DNA of 47,842 nt. Source: Actinomycetota bacterium. GTDB lineage: Bacteria; Actinomycetota; JAHEXW01; JAGVPG01. The stretch is from positions 81,969 through 129,810 of the forward strand of contig JAGVPG010000021.1 in assembly GCA_020052375.1 (NCBI GenBank), given 5' to 3'. Below, piece by piece: positions 25,551 through 33,909 of this stretch (position 1 is the first letter of the stretch; every line of letters starts with the position of its first letter). The notes beneath the pieces are model-generated. The model did no database searches. It saw nothing but the letters and a program-made list of their open reading frames with translations, and was not told the origin of the DNA. The position numbers and the translations under genes are program-made.

Positions 25551-26606
25551 CTATCTGAAAGGATCCGGCAGCGGTCTTAATATGTCCATATAGACCGCGC
25601 TTAATACGAGTACCAACAGTAATCCTATCCCAATAGCTTGGAGCACGACAACGGTGCGCGTTTTAAAGAAAGACCCCTTTATCCTTTCCATAGTCCACAA
25701 GCCGATCTTAGCTCCGTCCAGCGGGAATATCGGAAAAAGATTGGTGACGCCGATTATTATGTTCAAAAAGGCAAAGAAATCCAGAAAAGCGACCAATCCA
25801 TGCCTGGCGGCCTGGGATGTCACCTGGACGATACCGATCGGGCTGACCGGCCTGAATGGAAGCTTCCCGACGATCAGCAAGTAGATCGAGACCAAAAGAG
25901 ACGCGATCGTCATTATCGCTGATAGCATTCCCTGGTAAAACGCGCTGAACGGATTGTATCTGACGGTCCTGGCTTTAGGGATTATACCGATATACTGCTG
26001 GCCTTCCTTTGTCGCGATCCCCGTCTTCAAGATCAGAGTCTGACTCTTTCTCTTTATCTTAAGATCGATCGCGCGTTTCTTCGTACCACGGATAGCTAGG
26101 ACGAGAGCTTGCCAATCGTCTACCTTTTTCCCGTCGATGGCGGTGATCGTATCACCTGATCTAATACCTGCTTTGCTTGCCGGCGAATCCTTTGTGACCT
26201 TGTCTATCGTGGTCGTAGGTTCGATGACGCCCAGCATCATGACGAGAGAGAATATAAGAACGGCTGCCAGGATATTCGCTATCGGACCCCCGGCTGCCAT
26301 TAGCGCCCTTTTGTAGTAGGGTTGGAGGATGAAGTCCTTGATCTTGCTTTCATCATCCAGGAATGCCGTTTCACGCGGATCGAGACCGGGTATTTTTACA
26401 TAGCCGCCGAAAGGGAACGGCCCTATACCGTATGTAGTTTCTTTACGTTTGAATTTAAGAAAAGGCAGCGGTTTCCCATAACCGATACAAAACACATCGA
26501 CAGGCATCTTGAACGCTTTGGCGAGCAGAAAATGGCCCATCTCGTGGATCAATACGAGCAGGCTTAAGGCTGCCAGGCCTACGATTATGTATAGGACAGA
26601 TACCAT
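25551..26606 (-). CDS. rseP: RseP-like site-2 intramembrane metalloprotease
   Basis: This membrane zinc protease family cleaves anti-sigma factors and signal peptide remnants. The zinc motif HEMGH is at residues 21-25 in the first membrane helix. A periplasm-side PDZ domain occupies about 125-205 (KAGIRSGDTITAIDG), and the second motif NLFPIFPLDGAKI gives the third ligand. The 351-residue length and four helices fit. It is placed 1 nt after dxr, as in most Actinobacteria. The substrate in this organism is unknown. Confidence 0.94.
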   Translation of the reverse strand: MVSVLYIIVGLAALSLLVLIHEMGHFLLAKAFKMPVDVFCIGYGKPLPFLKFKRKETTYGIGPFPFGGYVKIPGLDPRETAFLDDESKIKDFILQPYYKRALMAAGGPIANILAAVLIFSLVMMLGVIEPTTTIDKVTKDSPASKAGIRSGDTITAIDGKKVDDWQALVLAIRGTKKRAIDLKIKRKSQTLILKTGIATKEGQQYIGIIPKARTVRYNPFSAFYQGMLSAIMTIASLLVSIYLLIVGKLPFRPVSPIGIVQVTSQAARHGLVAFLDFFAFLNIIIGVTNLFPIFPLDGAKIGLWTMERIKGSFFKTRTVVVLQAIGIGLLLVLVLSAVYMDILRPLPDPFR

Positions 26607-26607
26607 C

Positions 26608-27786
26608 TTAAGCCCTTACGCTCCTTATCTTGGATATAAGCTCTCCGGCATATCTTCTTGCCGATCTCTGTGTTTCCTCAAGGACATCGACGCCGGATAC
26701 TTCCACCGGCTTGTGTGCGTCCATGACATGCCTGATTATGGACGGGATGTCTAAGAATCCTATTCTCTCGTCAAGGAATGCCGCGACGGCTTCTTCGTTA
26801 GCCGCGTTTAATACGGCCGGATATGTTTTTCCGGCTATGCCGGCTTCATAGCAGTACGCCAGGCACTCGAATGTGTCCGTATCGACCGGCTCGAAAGTCA
26901 GATCTTCGCAAGCCTGCATGTCGAGGCCGGGGACCATTGACGGTATCCTTTCAGGATACGTCAGCGCGAACTGGATCGGCATGCGCATATCCGTCGGCCC
27001 GAGATGGGCGATTATGCTGCCGTCCAGGAACTCGACCATAGAATGCACTGTGCTCTGCGGATGGACGACCACTTCAATATCCTCATACGGCACTCCGAAA
27101 AGATAATGCGCCTCTATCACCTCAAGGCCTTTGTTCATCAGTGTGGCAGAATCTATAGTTATCTTGGGCCCCATCTCCCAGCGAGGATGCGAAAGCGCCT
27201 GTTGTTTAGTGACGTTCTTCAAGTCTTTCTTTGTTCTCCTCCTGAACGGCCCGCCGGACGCGGTGATGACTATCTTCTTGATCTCCTTCTTATCGTGACC
27301 GTGCAGACACTGGAAGATCGCATTATGCTCGCTGTCGACGGGTATTATCGGATTGCCTTCTTCGACAAGCCTTGTGACCAGATCGCCGCCCACCACAAGG
27401 CTTTCCTTATTCGAAAGGCAAAGCCTCTTTTTATTTTTCAGCGCCGCTATCGTAGGCATCAGACCGACCGAACCGACAAGAGCGTTCAAAACGATATCGG
27501 TATCCTGATCGCCGCAGAGTGATACAATGCCGTCGATACCGGTACGTATATCCATGACGCAGCCGGCTCCAGGTCCTTCCACATATGACCGATACGCCTG
27601 TTCATCAGCGATTGCGATGTACTGTGGCCTAGTCAGAGCTGCTTGTTCGCCAAGCAGTTTTATATTCTTATTCGTAGATAAAGCGCTGATCGAGAACCGG
27701 TCTTTGTTCTCGAGCGCCACATCTATGGCTTGCCTGCCTATTGAGCCGGTCGAACCCAGGATAGCCACACGTTTTATATTAGACAA
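26608..27786 (-). CDS. dxr: 1-deoxy-D-xylulose-5-phosphate reductoisomerase
   Basis: Dxr commits deoxyxylulose phosphate to isoprenoid synthesis. GSTGSIGRQ (residues 11-19) is the NADPH loop. VDSEHNAIFQC and ITASGGPFR carry metal- and substrate-binding residues, and MNKGLEVIEAHYLFG is conserved. The 392-residue length is typical. The TTG start at 27784-27786 is set by GAGGAG overlapping the cdsA stop with 9-nt spacing. It forms a contiguous cdsA-dxr-rseP-ispG lipid and isoprenoid block. Confidence 0.96.
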   Translation of the reverse strand: MSNIKRVAILGSTGSIGRQAIDVALENKDRFSISALSTNKNIKLLGEQAALTRPQYIAIADEQAYRSYVEGPGAGCVMDIRTGIDGIVSLCGDQDTDIVLNALVGSVGLMPTIAALKNKKRLCLSNKESLVVGGDLVTRLVEEGNPIIPVDSEHNAIFQCLHGHDKKEIKKIVITASGGPFRRRTKKDLKNVTKQQALSHPRWEMGPKITIDSATLMNKGLEVIEAHYLFGVPYEDIEVVVHPQSTVHSMVEFLDGSIIAHLGPTDMRMPIQFALTYPERIPSMVPGLDMQACEDLTFEPVDTDTFECLAYCYEAGIAGKTYPAVLNAANEEAVAAFLDERIGFLDIPSIIRHVMDAHKPVEVSGVDVLEETQRSARRYAGELISKIRSVRA

Positions 27787-27799
27787 CTTACGTCACTCC

Positions 27800-28591
27800 T
27801 CACCAGTACAATGTAAACAGATAGAAGACCAGGGGCGCGACGAAAAACAGCCCGTCGAACCGGTCCAAGACTCCGCCGTGTCCCGGTATGGACTTGCCGA
27901 AATCCTTGATCCCGACCTCTCTCTTGATCATCGAGGCGAAAAGGTCGCCTGCCTGTGAAAAGACACCGACGATGATCCCTAGGGCTATCATCTTGTATAC
28001 AGGGAGACCGCCCCAGATAATAAAACAGACGGCAACGGCAACGCTTGCCAGAAGACCCGCTATCGCGCCTTCGATTGTCTTTGCCGGACTTATCGTCTCT
28101 GCCAGCTTGTTTTTGCCTAATGTCCTGCCGACTGCATATGCCGCAATGTCACAAGCCCATACCGATAAGACAAGGGAAAAAAGAAGCATCCTTCCGTTTG
28201 CTATCCCCCTGATCAAGATGATGAAACTAGGCATGAACCCGGCATATAGGATCCCAAGCATAGTAAGGCCTACATCCACGCCGAGCCTTGTCTTGCGCGA
28301 TGAGAACATGTGCCATAGAGCCGATGACACAAGGGCTACTACCAGGATAGGCTGGTAAAGCTGCGTGACCTTTAAAGTGGCGATGATCGGGAATAGACAG
28401 CCGAACATGATCCCGAGGCCGGAGGCAGGAAACAGGTTCTTCGACGGCCATGGCGCGTAGAATTCGATCAGGCCGACAGTAGATAATGTAAGGACCATCA
28501 GTCCTATCGGCCAGACTCCCAGATCAAGATATATAAGAAAAAGGATCACCGGGGCGCCTATGACCGCGGTGATCATCCGTGTCTTCAGCAT
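27800..28591 (-). CDS. cdsA: Phosphatidate cytidylyltransferase
   Basis: CdsA makes CDP-diacylglycerol, the substrate that PgsA uses at the other end of this window. The 263-residue protein is almost entirely hydrophobic with about eight spans. It ends with the family signature MIKREVGIKDFGKSIPGHGG followed by LDRFDG. It lies 13 nt after uppS and is followed by dxr. Confidence 0.95.
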   Translation of the reverse strand: MLKTRMITAVIGAPVILFLIYLDLGVWPIGLMVLTLSTVGLIEFYAPWPSKNLFPASGLGIMFGCLFPIIATLKVTQLYQPILVVALVSSALWHMFSSRKTRLGVDVGLTMLGILYAGFMPSFIILIRGIANGRMLLFSLVLSVWACDIAAYAVGRTLGKNKLAETISPAKTIEGAIAGLLASVAVAVCFIIWGGLPVYKMIALGIIVGVFSQAGDLFASMIKREVGIKDFGKSIPGHGGVLDRFDGLFFVAPLVFYLFTLYW

Positions 28592-28604
28592 TTAAAATGA
28601 CCGC

Positions 28605-29393
28605 CTATCCGTAGTCTTCATCAAGACCGCCGTATCGCCTGCGTCTCTTCTGAAAATCAGCGATCGCGGAGAGAAAATCGTTTCTTCCGAAATCAGGCCA
28701 AAGGACCGGCGTGACCCAGATCTCAGTATATGCGATCTGCCATAATAGAAAGTTACTGATCCTAAGTTCACCACTTGTCCGTATCAATAAGTCCGGATCG
28801 GGTATTCCAGCGGAGTATAGATGTTCCCCGATCATTTTCTCATCTATATCATCAGGCCCTATCTCTCCCTTGATCACCTCATGAGAGATCTTTTTAACGG
28901 CATCGATGATCTCGGTCCGTCCACCGTAGTTCAAGGCAAGGTTTACCGTTCCTTGTGTGTTTCCCGATGTTAATCTTACGGCTTTTTCCAGTTCGTCGAT
29001 TATGTCGGTTTCCAGATCGTGCCATCGGCCTAGGATGTTCACTCTGATCCCGTTCTTGTGGACTCTTTCCAGCTCATTGGATATATTGTCCTTAAGAAGA
29101 CGCATAAGTCCTTTTACTTCATCCTTCGGTCGCTGCCAGTTCTCGACAGAAAAAGCATACAGGGTTATATATTCGACCCCTACCTCCTGCGCCGTCTTGA
29201 GTATCTCTTGTATATGTTTCAAACCGGCTTTATGTCCCGACAACCTGGGCAATCCCCTTTTCTTTGCCCAACGTCCGTTGCCGTCCATTATGATAGCGAT
29301 GTGTTTTGGAACGACGCCTTTTTTTATGTTGTCTAAAAAAATATCCCCGCCACCTTTTATTTCTTTATGGCGAAGACTCCTTTTCCCTTCCAT
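28605..29393 (-). CDS. uppS: Isoprenyl transferase (undecaprenyl diphosphate synthase type)
   Basis: This cis-prenyltransferase builds the polyprenyl carrier for cell-wall synthesis. The signature IIMDGNGRWAKKRGLPR contains the catalytic Asp. GHKAGLKH, YAFSVENWQRP, NYGGRTEI and RTSGELRISNFLLWQ follow in order. The 262-residue form has a basic N-terminal extension of about 33 residues before the core. The ATG at 29393 has AGGAG about 7 nt upstream. A heptamer repeat array separates it from frr. Confidence 0.95.
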   Translation of the reverse strand: MEGKRSLRHKEIKGGGDIFLDNIKKGVVPKHIAIIMDGNGRWAKKRGLPRLSGHKAGLKHIQEILKTAQEVGVEYITLYAFSVENWQRPKDEVKGLMRLLKDNISNELERVHKNGIRVNILGRWHDLETDIIDELEKAVRLTSGNTQGTVNLALNYGGRTEIIDAVKKISHEVIKGEIGPDDIDEKMIGEHLYSAGIPDPDLLIRTSGELRISNFLLWQIAYTEIWVTPVLWPDFGRNDFLSAIADFQKRRRRYGGLDEDYG

Positions 29394-29423
29394 TTTAAGC
29401 TCCTGTCAATCCATATACTATCG

Positions 29424-29451
29424 ACTCACGAATCACCACTCACGACTCACT
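29424..29451 (-). repeat. Heptamer array, 4 copies (GTGAGTC, GTGAGTG, GTGATTC, GTGAGTC)
   Basis: Four tandem heptamers on the coding strand begin 6 nt after the frr stop (29458-29460). The middle two copies differ by one base each. Unit size, copy number, orientation and position just past a stop codon match the arrays at 22986-23013 and 46416-46443. Confidence 0.8.
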
Positions 29452-29457
29452 GCCTTT

Positions 29458-30027
29458 TCATACCTCCATGATCTCGGTTTCTTTCTGCTTAAGCATATGA
29501 TCGATCTCTTCGATGTACTTATCCGTCTTTTTCTGCATCTCGTCTTCGGCTCTTCTCTCCTCGTCTTCAGACATATGCTTATCTTTCTTAAGAGCTTTTA
29601 GATGCTCGTTGGCGTCCCTTCTTACGTTGCGGATCGCTACGCGGCTCTCTTCCGCCATGTGTTTTACCACCTTAATAAGATCCTTCCTTCTCTCTTCCGT
29701 TAGCGGAGGGATCGGCAGCCTGATAAGATTCCCGTCGTTGCTGGGTGTTATCCCCAGATCGGATTGCATTATCGCCTTTTCCATCTCGTTTATGACCGTC
29801 TTGTCATAGGGCTGGACGGTCAACATGCGGGGCTCCGGCGCTGAGATCGTCGCCAGCTGGTTCAAGGGTGTCTGCGTCCCATAATAAGAGACAGTCACCC
29901 GCTCGACCAGGGCGGTAGATGCCCGTCCCGTACGCACTGTCAGAAACTCGTCTCTCAGGACTTGAATGGCCTTTTTCATCCGGTGGTCCGCTTCACTTAT
30001 GATCTTATCAATATCACCACTAGGCAT
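29458..30027 (-). CDS. frr: Ribosome recycling factor
   Basis: RRF splits post-termination ribosomes together with EF-G. The 189-residue protein has the long three-helix bundle sequence with FLTVRTGRAST, PLNQLATISAPEPRML and PPLTEERRKDLIKVVK, all strongly conserved. It starts 2 nt after pyrH. No unusual features were seen. Confidence 0.97.
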   Translation of the reverse strand: MPSGDIDKIISEADHRMKKAIQVLRDEFLTVRTGRASTALVERVTVSYYGTQTPLNQLATISAPEPRMLTVQPYDKTVINEMEKAIMQSDLGITPSNDGNLIRLPIPPLTEERRKDLIKVVKHMAEESRVAIRNVRRDANEHLKALKKDKHMSEDEERRAEDEMQKKTDKYIEEIDHMLKQKETEIMEV

Positions 30028-30029
30028 AT

Positions 30030-30752
30030 TTACTCCTTTGATACATAAGTCCCGATCTTCTCACCGAAGATCACCTTCCTGATATTCCCCGGCTCCGTTA
30101 TATTGAACACGACGATCGGCAAGTCGTTCTTGCGGCATAGAGTTATCGCGGTTGCATCCATAACGTTCAGGTCTTTGTTGATGACTTCCATATAGCTAAG
30201 ATTAGAGTACATCTTCGCCTTAGGGTTGGCGATCGGGTCCGAGTCGTAAACGCCGTTCACCCTTGTTCCTTTAAGAAGCGCCTCGGCGTTTATCTCCAAT
30301 GCCCGCAAAGCGGCGGCAGTGTCGGTCGTGAAGTACGGGTTTCCCGTACCGGCGGCGAATATCACTACCCTTTCCTTCTCGAGGTGTCTTATCGCCCGTC
30401 TTCTGATGTAAGGTTCGGCGACTTCCTGCATAGATATCGCCGTTTGTACCCGAGTATGGACTCCGTGTTTTTCGAGCGCATCCTGAAGAGCGATCGCGTT
30501 TATCACTGTTGCCACCATGCCCATGTAGTCCGCAGATGCCCTGTCCATACCATTGATGCTTGCCGTGTGTCCGCGGAATATGTTCCCTCCGCCTACGACT
30601 ATGGCCAATTGGACCCTTTTTTCCTGGATCTCTTTAAGCTGACCGGCGATCGAGTTTATTACTTGATAGCTAATACCGGTCTTGATCGATGGGTCTGCCA
30701 GTGATTCTCCGCTTAGTTTTATTAAAACACGCGAATAAGCAGGTTTAGTCAA
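30030..30752 (-). CDS. pyrH: UMP kinase
   Basis: PyrH phosphorylates UMP for pyrimidine nucleotide synthesis and is a hexameric amino-acid-kinase-fold enzyme. LIKLSGESL at the N-terminus, [10 protein letters not shown], the D-R-x-x-A-D-Y-M-G-M segment and [13 protein letters not shown] are diagnostic. The 240-residue length is normal. It begins 3 nt after tsf and precedes frr, in the universal rpsB-tsf-pyrH-frr order. Confidence 0.97.
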   Translation of the reverse strand: MTKPAYSRVLIKLSGESLADPSIKTGISYQVINSIAGQLKEIQEKRVQLAIVVGGGNIFRGHTASINGMDRASADYMGMVATVINAIALQDALEKHGVHTRVQTAISMQEVAEPYIRRRAIRHLEKERVVIFAAGTGNPYFTTDTAAALRALEINAEALLKGTRVNGVYDSDPIANPKAKMYSNLSYMEVINKDLNVMDATAITLCRKNDLPIVVFNITEPGNIRKVIFGEKIGTYVSKE

Positions 30753-30755
30753 ACC

Positions 30756-31289
30756 TTAAGCTCCTTGCCCGAGCTTAAACCGCACGAAGCGGCTGATTTT
30801 GATATTCTCACCGGTTTTGGAGATCAGGTCGGTCAGTAACTGTCCGATAGTGACCGCTTCATCCTTGATATACTGCTGATCTAGAAGGCAACTGTCTTTT
30901 ATGAACTGCTCTCTTTCTTCCTCCGGGACCGCCTCGATGACTTCTTCCGGGATAACGTCGGAATCGATATAAGCAGGATCGGCTGCCGCGATATGCATAG
31001 ATACGTCATGAACGAACTGTTTGAAGTCCTCGTTCTTGGCTACAAAATCGGTCTCGCAGTTGACCTCGATAAGAACGCCGAGTCTTCCTCCCTGGTGAAT
31101 ATATGAGTCTACCAGGCCTTCTTTTGTCTCGCGGCTGGCCTTGGATTGTACTTTCAAATAACCCTTCTCTCTCAGGCAGATCGTTGCTTTATCGATATCC
31201 CCGCTTGATTCTTGTAAGGCTTTTTTGCAGTCCATGATACCTGCTCCCGTAGCCTCCCTGAGAGTCTTTATATCATCTGTCGCGATCAA
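30756..31289 (-). CDS. tsf: Elongation factor Ts (short form)
   Basis: EF-Ts recycles EF-Tu by nucleotide exchange. It has an N-terminal UBA-like module (TLREATGAGIMDCKKAL), the NCETDFVAKN motif that contacts EF-Tu, and a single core subdomain. At 177 residues it is short compared with the roughly 280-residue E. coli protein, resembling the compact Thermus type. The TTG start at 31287-31289 follows GGAGGCAG. Confidence 0.95.
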   Translation of the reverse strand: MIATDDIKTLREATGAGIMDCKKALQESSGDIDKATICLREKGYLKVQSKASRETKEGLVDSYIHQGGRLGVLIEVNCETDFVAKNEDFKQFVHDVSMHIAAADPAYIDSDVIPEEVIEAVPEEEREQFIKDSCLLDQQYIKDEAVTIGQLLTDLISKTGENIKISRFVRFKLGQGA

Positions 31290-31291
31290 AC

Positions 31292-32035
31292 TTATACTGC
31301 CTCCTCCACTGTCTGTTTATCCTCGTTTTGCTTTGTCTCTTCGGCCTTCGGATGAGCTGCCCTTCCCTCCACCACCGCGTCCGCTATCGTCTTTGTGATC
31401 AAAGTGACCGCTCTGATAGCGTCGTCGTTGCCGGGGATCAGGTAATCCACTTCATCCGGGTCTGCGTTCGTATCGACTACCGCGATTATCGGGATCTTCA
31501 AGTTACGCGCCTCGCGTACGGCGATGTCTTCCTTGCGGCTGTCTATGACAAATATGGCGTCCGGTACACGCGTCATCTTCTTCAGTCCGCCGATACTTAT
31601 CTCGAGTTTTTGTTTCTCGCGCTTAAGCTTGAGGATCATCTTCTTTGTCTCGCCTGCCCACGAGTCCTGCTCTTCCATCTTCTCGAGCATCTCGAGACGT
31701 TTCAACCGCTCCTTGATTGTTGCGAAGTTTGTCAGAGTACCGCCGAGCCAGCGCTGATTTACATACGGCATCTCGCATCTTTCCGCGTTTTCTTTGATTG
31801 CTTCCTGAGCTTGTTTCTTTGTGCCTATAAAGAGGATCATGCCGCCGCGCGTGGAAATGTCCTGCACGAAGTGATATGAAGCTTCAACAAAGGCGAGTGT
31901 CTTTTCGAGGTCTATTATGTGGATACCGTTTCTTTCCGTGAATACGTACTTCTTCATCTTCGGATTCCAGCGCCTTGTCTGGTGTCCGAAATGGACTCCC
32001 GCCTCTAGGAGACTTTTCATTGTGATAATAGCCAA
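31292..32035 (-). CDS. rpsB: 30S ribosomal protein S2
   Basis: S2 is a late-binding small subunit protein. [29 protein letters not shown] and [19 protein letters not shown] are conserved family segments. The 247 residues end in an acidic tail. Translation starts at TTG (32033-32035), with an ATG five codons later as an alternative. GGAGGTG lies 11-12 nt upstream of the TTG. It is the first gene after the candidate promoter at 32103-32132 and heads the rpsB-to-proS block. Confidence 0.96.
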   Translation of the reverse strand: MAIITMKSLLEAGVHFGHQTRRWNPKMKKYVFTERNGIHIIDLEKTLAFVEASYHFVQDISTRGGMILFIGTKKQAQEAIKENAERCEMPYVNQRWLGGTLTNFATIKERLKRLEMLEKMEEQDSWAGETKKMILKLKREKQKLEISIGGLKKMTRVPDAIFVIDSRKEDIAVREARNLKIPIIAVVDTNADPDEVDYLIPGNDDAIRAVTLITKTIADAVVEGRAAHPKAEETKQNEDKQTVEEAV

Positions 32036-32102
32036 AAGTCCTATAACACCTCCTCTCTTATCTTGATCGGATCCTAAAAGGTCAAATACACACCAAATTT
32101 AA

Positions 32103-32132
32103 AGTCTAGCACATGCCTGTTCTGCAGGGCAA
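32103..32132 (-). promoter_or_regulatory. Candidate rpsB promoter
   Basis: The minus strand shows -35 TTGCCC (32127-32132), an 18-nt spacer ending in TGTGC, and -10 TAGACT (32103-32108). It begins 1-2 nt after the sigma gene stop and leaves about 60 nt of leader before rpsB. The layout parallels the nusA promoter candidate. Confidence 0.68.
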
Positions 32133-32133
32133 G

Positions 32134-32955
32134 TTATACAAACTGTTTTAGTTTAGCTCTGAGCTGCAGGATGGCCTTCGTATGCATCTGGGAAACACGG
32201 GATTCGGTGACGCCTAACACCTCTCCGATCTCTTTAAGCGTCAAGCCTTCATAATAATAGAGAGCTATCACTGTCTTCTCTCTCTCTGGCAAACGGTCTA
32301 TCGCCTGGGCCAGAAGCGTTTTCATCTCCTCGAACTCGAACGTCGCAGCCGGTTCCGCGGAAGTCCCGTCTTCTATGACGTCGATCAATCCCACACGGCC
32401 TTCCATGTCTTTACCTACGCTGAAGGTATCTTCAAGCGCGACGACTGCGGTATTTCCGATCTGCTTGATAGTATCGTGTAACTTGTCGATACTTATCCCT
32501 AGCTCGGAAGCCACCTCTTCATCGGTAGCCGTACGTTTTAATCTCGACTCCAGCGCGGCATAAGTCCGCTCCAGTTCTTTAGCTTTTGACCTGACTGACC
32601 GGGGTATCCAATCGAGAGCTCGCAACTCATCTATTATCGCTCCCTTGATGCGCGCGATGGCATACGTCTCGAACTTTATGTTCTTCGATAGATCGAACTT
32701 TTCGATAGCGTCTATAAGGCCGAATATCCCGCAGCTCACAAGGTCTGCGTGTTCGACATTGGAAGGCACCTTAACATAAACGCGGCCGGCTACGTATTTG
32801 ACGAGCGGAGCGTAGTTAAGGATCAGCTTGTCCCTTAACTGCTGGTCCCCGCTTTTCTTATATTCGCGCCAGATATCCATAACGGAGGCTTCTCGCGCCA
32901 GTTCCTCTTCGCTTTTCACTTTTTCCGTAAACTGTTTTTTCTTATCTTCCATCAT
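32134..32955 (-). CDS. RNA polymerase sigma factor, FliA/WhiG type
   Basis: This 273-residue sigma-70 group 3 factor has region 2 ([22 protein letters not shown], in part, through [15 protein letters not shown] and [22 protein letters not shown]), region 3 ([17 protein letters not shown]) and region 4 ([23 protein letters not shown]). In Streptomyces WhiG, near rpsB, controls sporulation; FliA elsewhere controls flagella. No flagellar or sporulation genes are in the window, so the target regulon is open. The ATG has only a weak AAGTGA ribosome-binding site, and a TATACT -10-like hexamer lies 14 nt before it, so the mRNA could be nearly leaderless. Confidence 0.92.
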   Translation of the reverse strand: MMEDKKKQFTEKVKSEEELAREASVMDIWREYKKSGDQQLRDKLILNYAPLVKYVAGRVYVKVPSNVEHADLVSCGIFGLIDAIEKFDLSKNIKFETYAIARIKGAIIDELRALDWIPRSVRSKAKELERTYAALESRLKRTATDEEVASELGISIDKLHDTIKQIGNTAVVALEDTFSVGKDMEGRVGLIDVIEDGTSAEPAATFEFEEMKTLLAQAIDRLPEREKTVIALYYYEGLTLKEIGEVLGVTESRVSQMHTKAILQLRAKLKQFV

Positions 32956-32968
32956 TTATCACTTTGTT

Positions 32969-32974
32969 AGTATA
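32969..32974 (-). promoter_or_regulatory. Possible -10 element before the sigma factor gene
   Basis: The minus strand has TATACT, one base from consensus, 14 nt upstream of the ATG at 32955. No good -35 is visible at 16-18 nt. An 8-nt stretch GCTGATTA nearby weakly resembles the FliA -10 (GCCGATAA), but without a properly spaced -35. Confidence 0.35.
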
Positions 32975-32997
32975 CTTTAATAATCAGCAGCTTCATA

Positions 32998-33021
32998 GAG
33001 CTTAAACTGCAGTTTAAGCTC
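32998..33021. promoter_or_regulatory. 24-bp perfect palindrome between xerC and the sigma gene
   Basis: The sequence is GAGCTTAAACTG followed directly by its reverse complement, with no spacer. It overlaps the xerC stop codon (33014-33016) and lies about 24 bp upstream of the -10-like hexamer of the sigma gene. It could be an operator or a hairpin at the end of the thi-xerC transcript. No T-tract follows on the minus strand. Confidence 0.6.
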
Positions 33022-33901
33022 TCGGATGGGCTTTCCTGTGTATCTGTTTCAAGCGGGTGCTTTCGAGATGAGTGTAGACCTGCGTTGTCGATAAGTCCTC
33101 ATGTCCGAGCAGTTCCTGGATGGTCCTTAGATCGGCACCTTCTTCAAGCATATGTGTGGCAAAAGAATGACGCATCATGTGTGGGCTCGATCGTCCTTTT
33201 ACCCCAGCTTTCAAACCTATTTTATCCAACATCATCTGCACCGATCTTACCGATAAGCGATGACCGTCTTTGTTCAGGAAAAGGGCCTCCGTCTCATGTT
33301 CGCGTACAAGGCAGGGTCTGGCGGCATCAAGGTAATGGCGAAGAGTCTTTACAGCGATGTCCGTCAAGAAGACGACGCGTTCTTTATCTCCCTTTCCGAT
33401 CACTCTTGCTTCGCCTTCTTTAAGATCAAGATCCCGTATGTCCAGGCCGACGACCTCGCTTACCCTTAACCCGGCAGCATACATGATCTCAAGAATCGCC
33501 AGATCGCGCAGACCTCGCATAGTTGAAGTATCGGGTATGTCAAGCATCCCCTCGGTCTCATCCCGGCTGAAGATCTTGGGGAGCGTCTTATCCTTTTTAG
33601 GAAGTACTACCAGCAAAACAGGGTTTTGTGTTATCAAGCCCTCTCTTTTTAGATATGTGAAGAACGTCCTGATGGATGATATATGTCTGGATATTGTCGA
33701 TTTGGAGAGTCCTTTTTTAGACAGATGAGAAACATACTTACGGATAGTCTTATAGCAGGTGTTTTCGAGGTCTTCTATGCCTTCTTCTTTAAGGAATGAG
33801 AGTAGGTCTTCGACGTCGCGCCTATATGCTCTGACCGTATAGGCGGACAGGTTTCTCTGACAGGTTATGTGATCGATGAACCTATTGATGTCATGTTCCA
33901 T
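33014..33901 (-). CDS. xerC: Tyrosine recombinase XerC/XerD
   Basis: Xer recombinases resolve chromosome dimers at dif. The 295-residue protein has the N-terminal SAM-like core-binding domain (about 1-90). The catalytic domain has R146, K170, H241, R244, H267 and the nucleophile Y276, all in their motifs (AAGLRVSE, HMMRHSFATH, LGHEDLSTTQVYTH). I cannot tell XerC from XerD without comparison; the symbol follows the actinobacterial xerC-whiG-rpsB context. It is the last gene of the apparent thiM-to-xerC unit, 8 nt after the RNase HI fusion gene. Confidence 0.93.
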   Translation of the reverse strand: MEHDINRFIDHITCQRNLSAYTVRAYRRDVEDLLSFLKEEGIEDLENTCYKTIRKYVSHLSKKGLSKSTISRHISSIRTFFTYLKREGLITQNPVLLVVLPKKDKTLPKIFSRDETEGMLDIPDTSTMRGLRDLAILEIMYAAGLRVSEVVGLDIRDLDLKEGEARVIGKGDKERVVFLTDIAVKTLRHYLDAARPCLVREHETEALFLNKDGHRLSVRSVQMMLDKIGLKAGVKGRSSPHMMRHSFATHMLEEGADLRTIQELLGHEDLSTTQVYTHLESTRLKQIHRKAHPRA

Positions 33902-33909
33902 GATCCGCC

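Noticed and set aside
32953-33000. FliA-type promoter autoregulating the sigma gene
   Set aside because: GCTGATTA resembles the -10 but no TAAA -35 lies at the required 15-nt distance.
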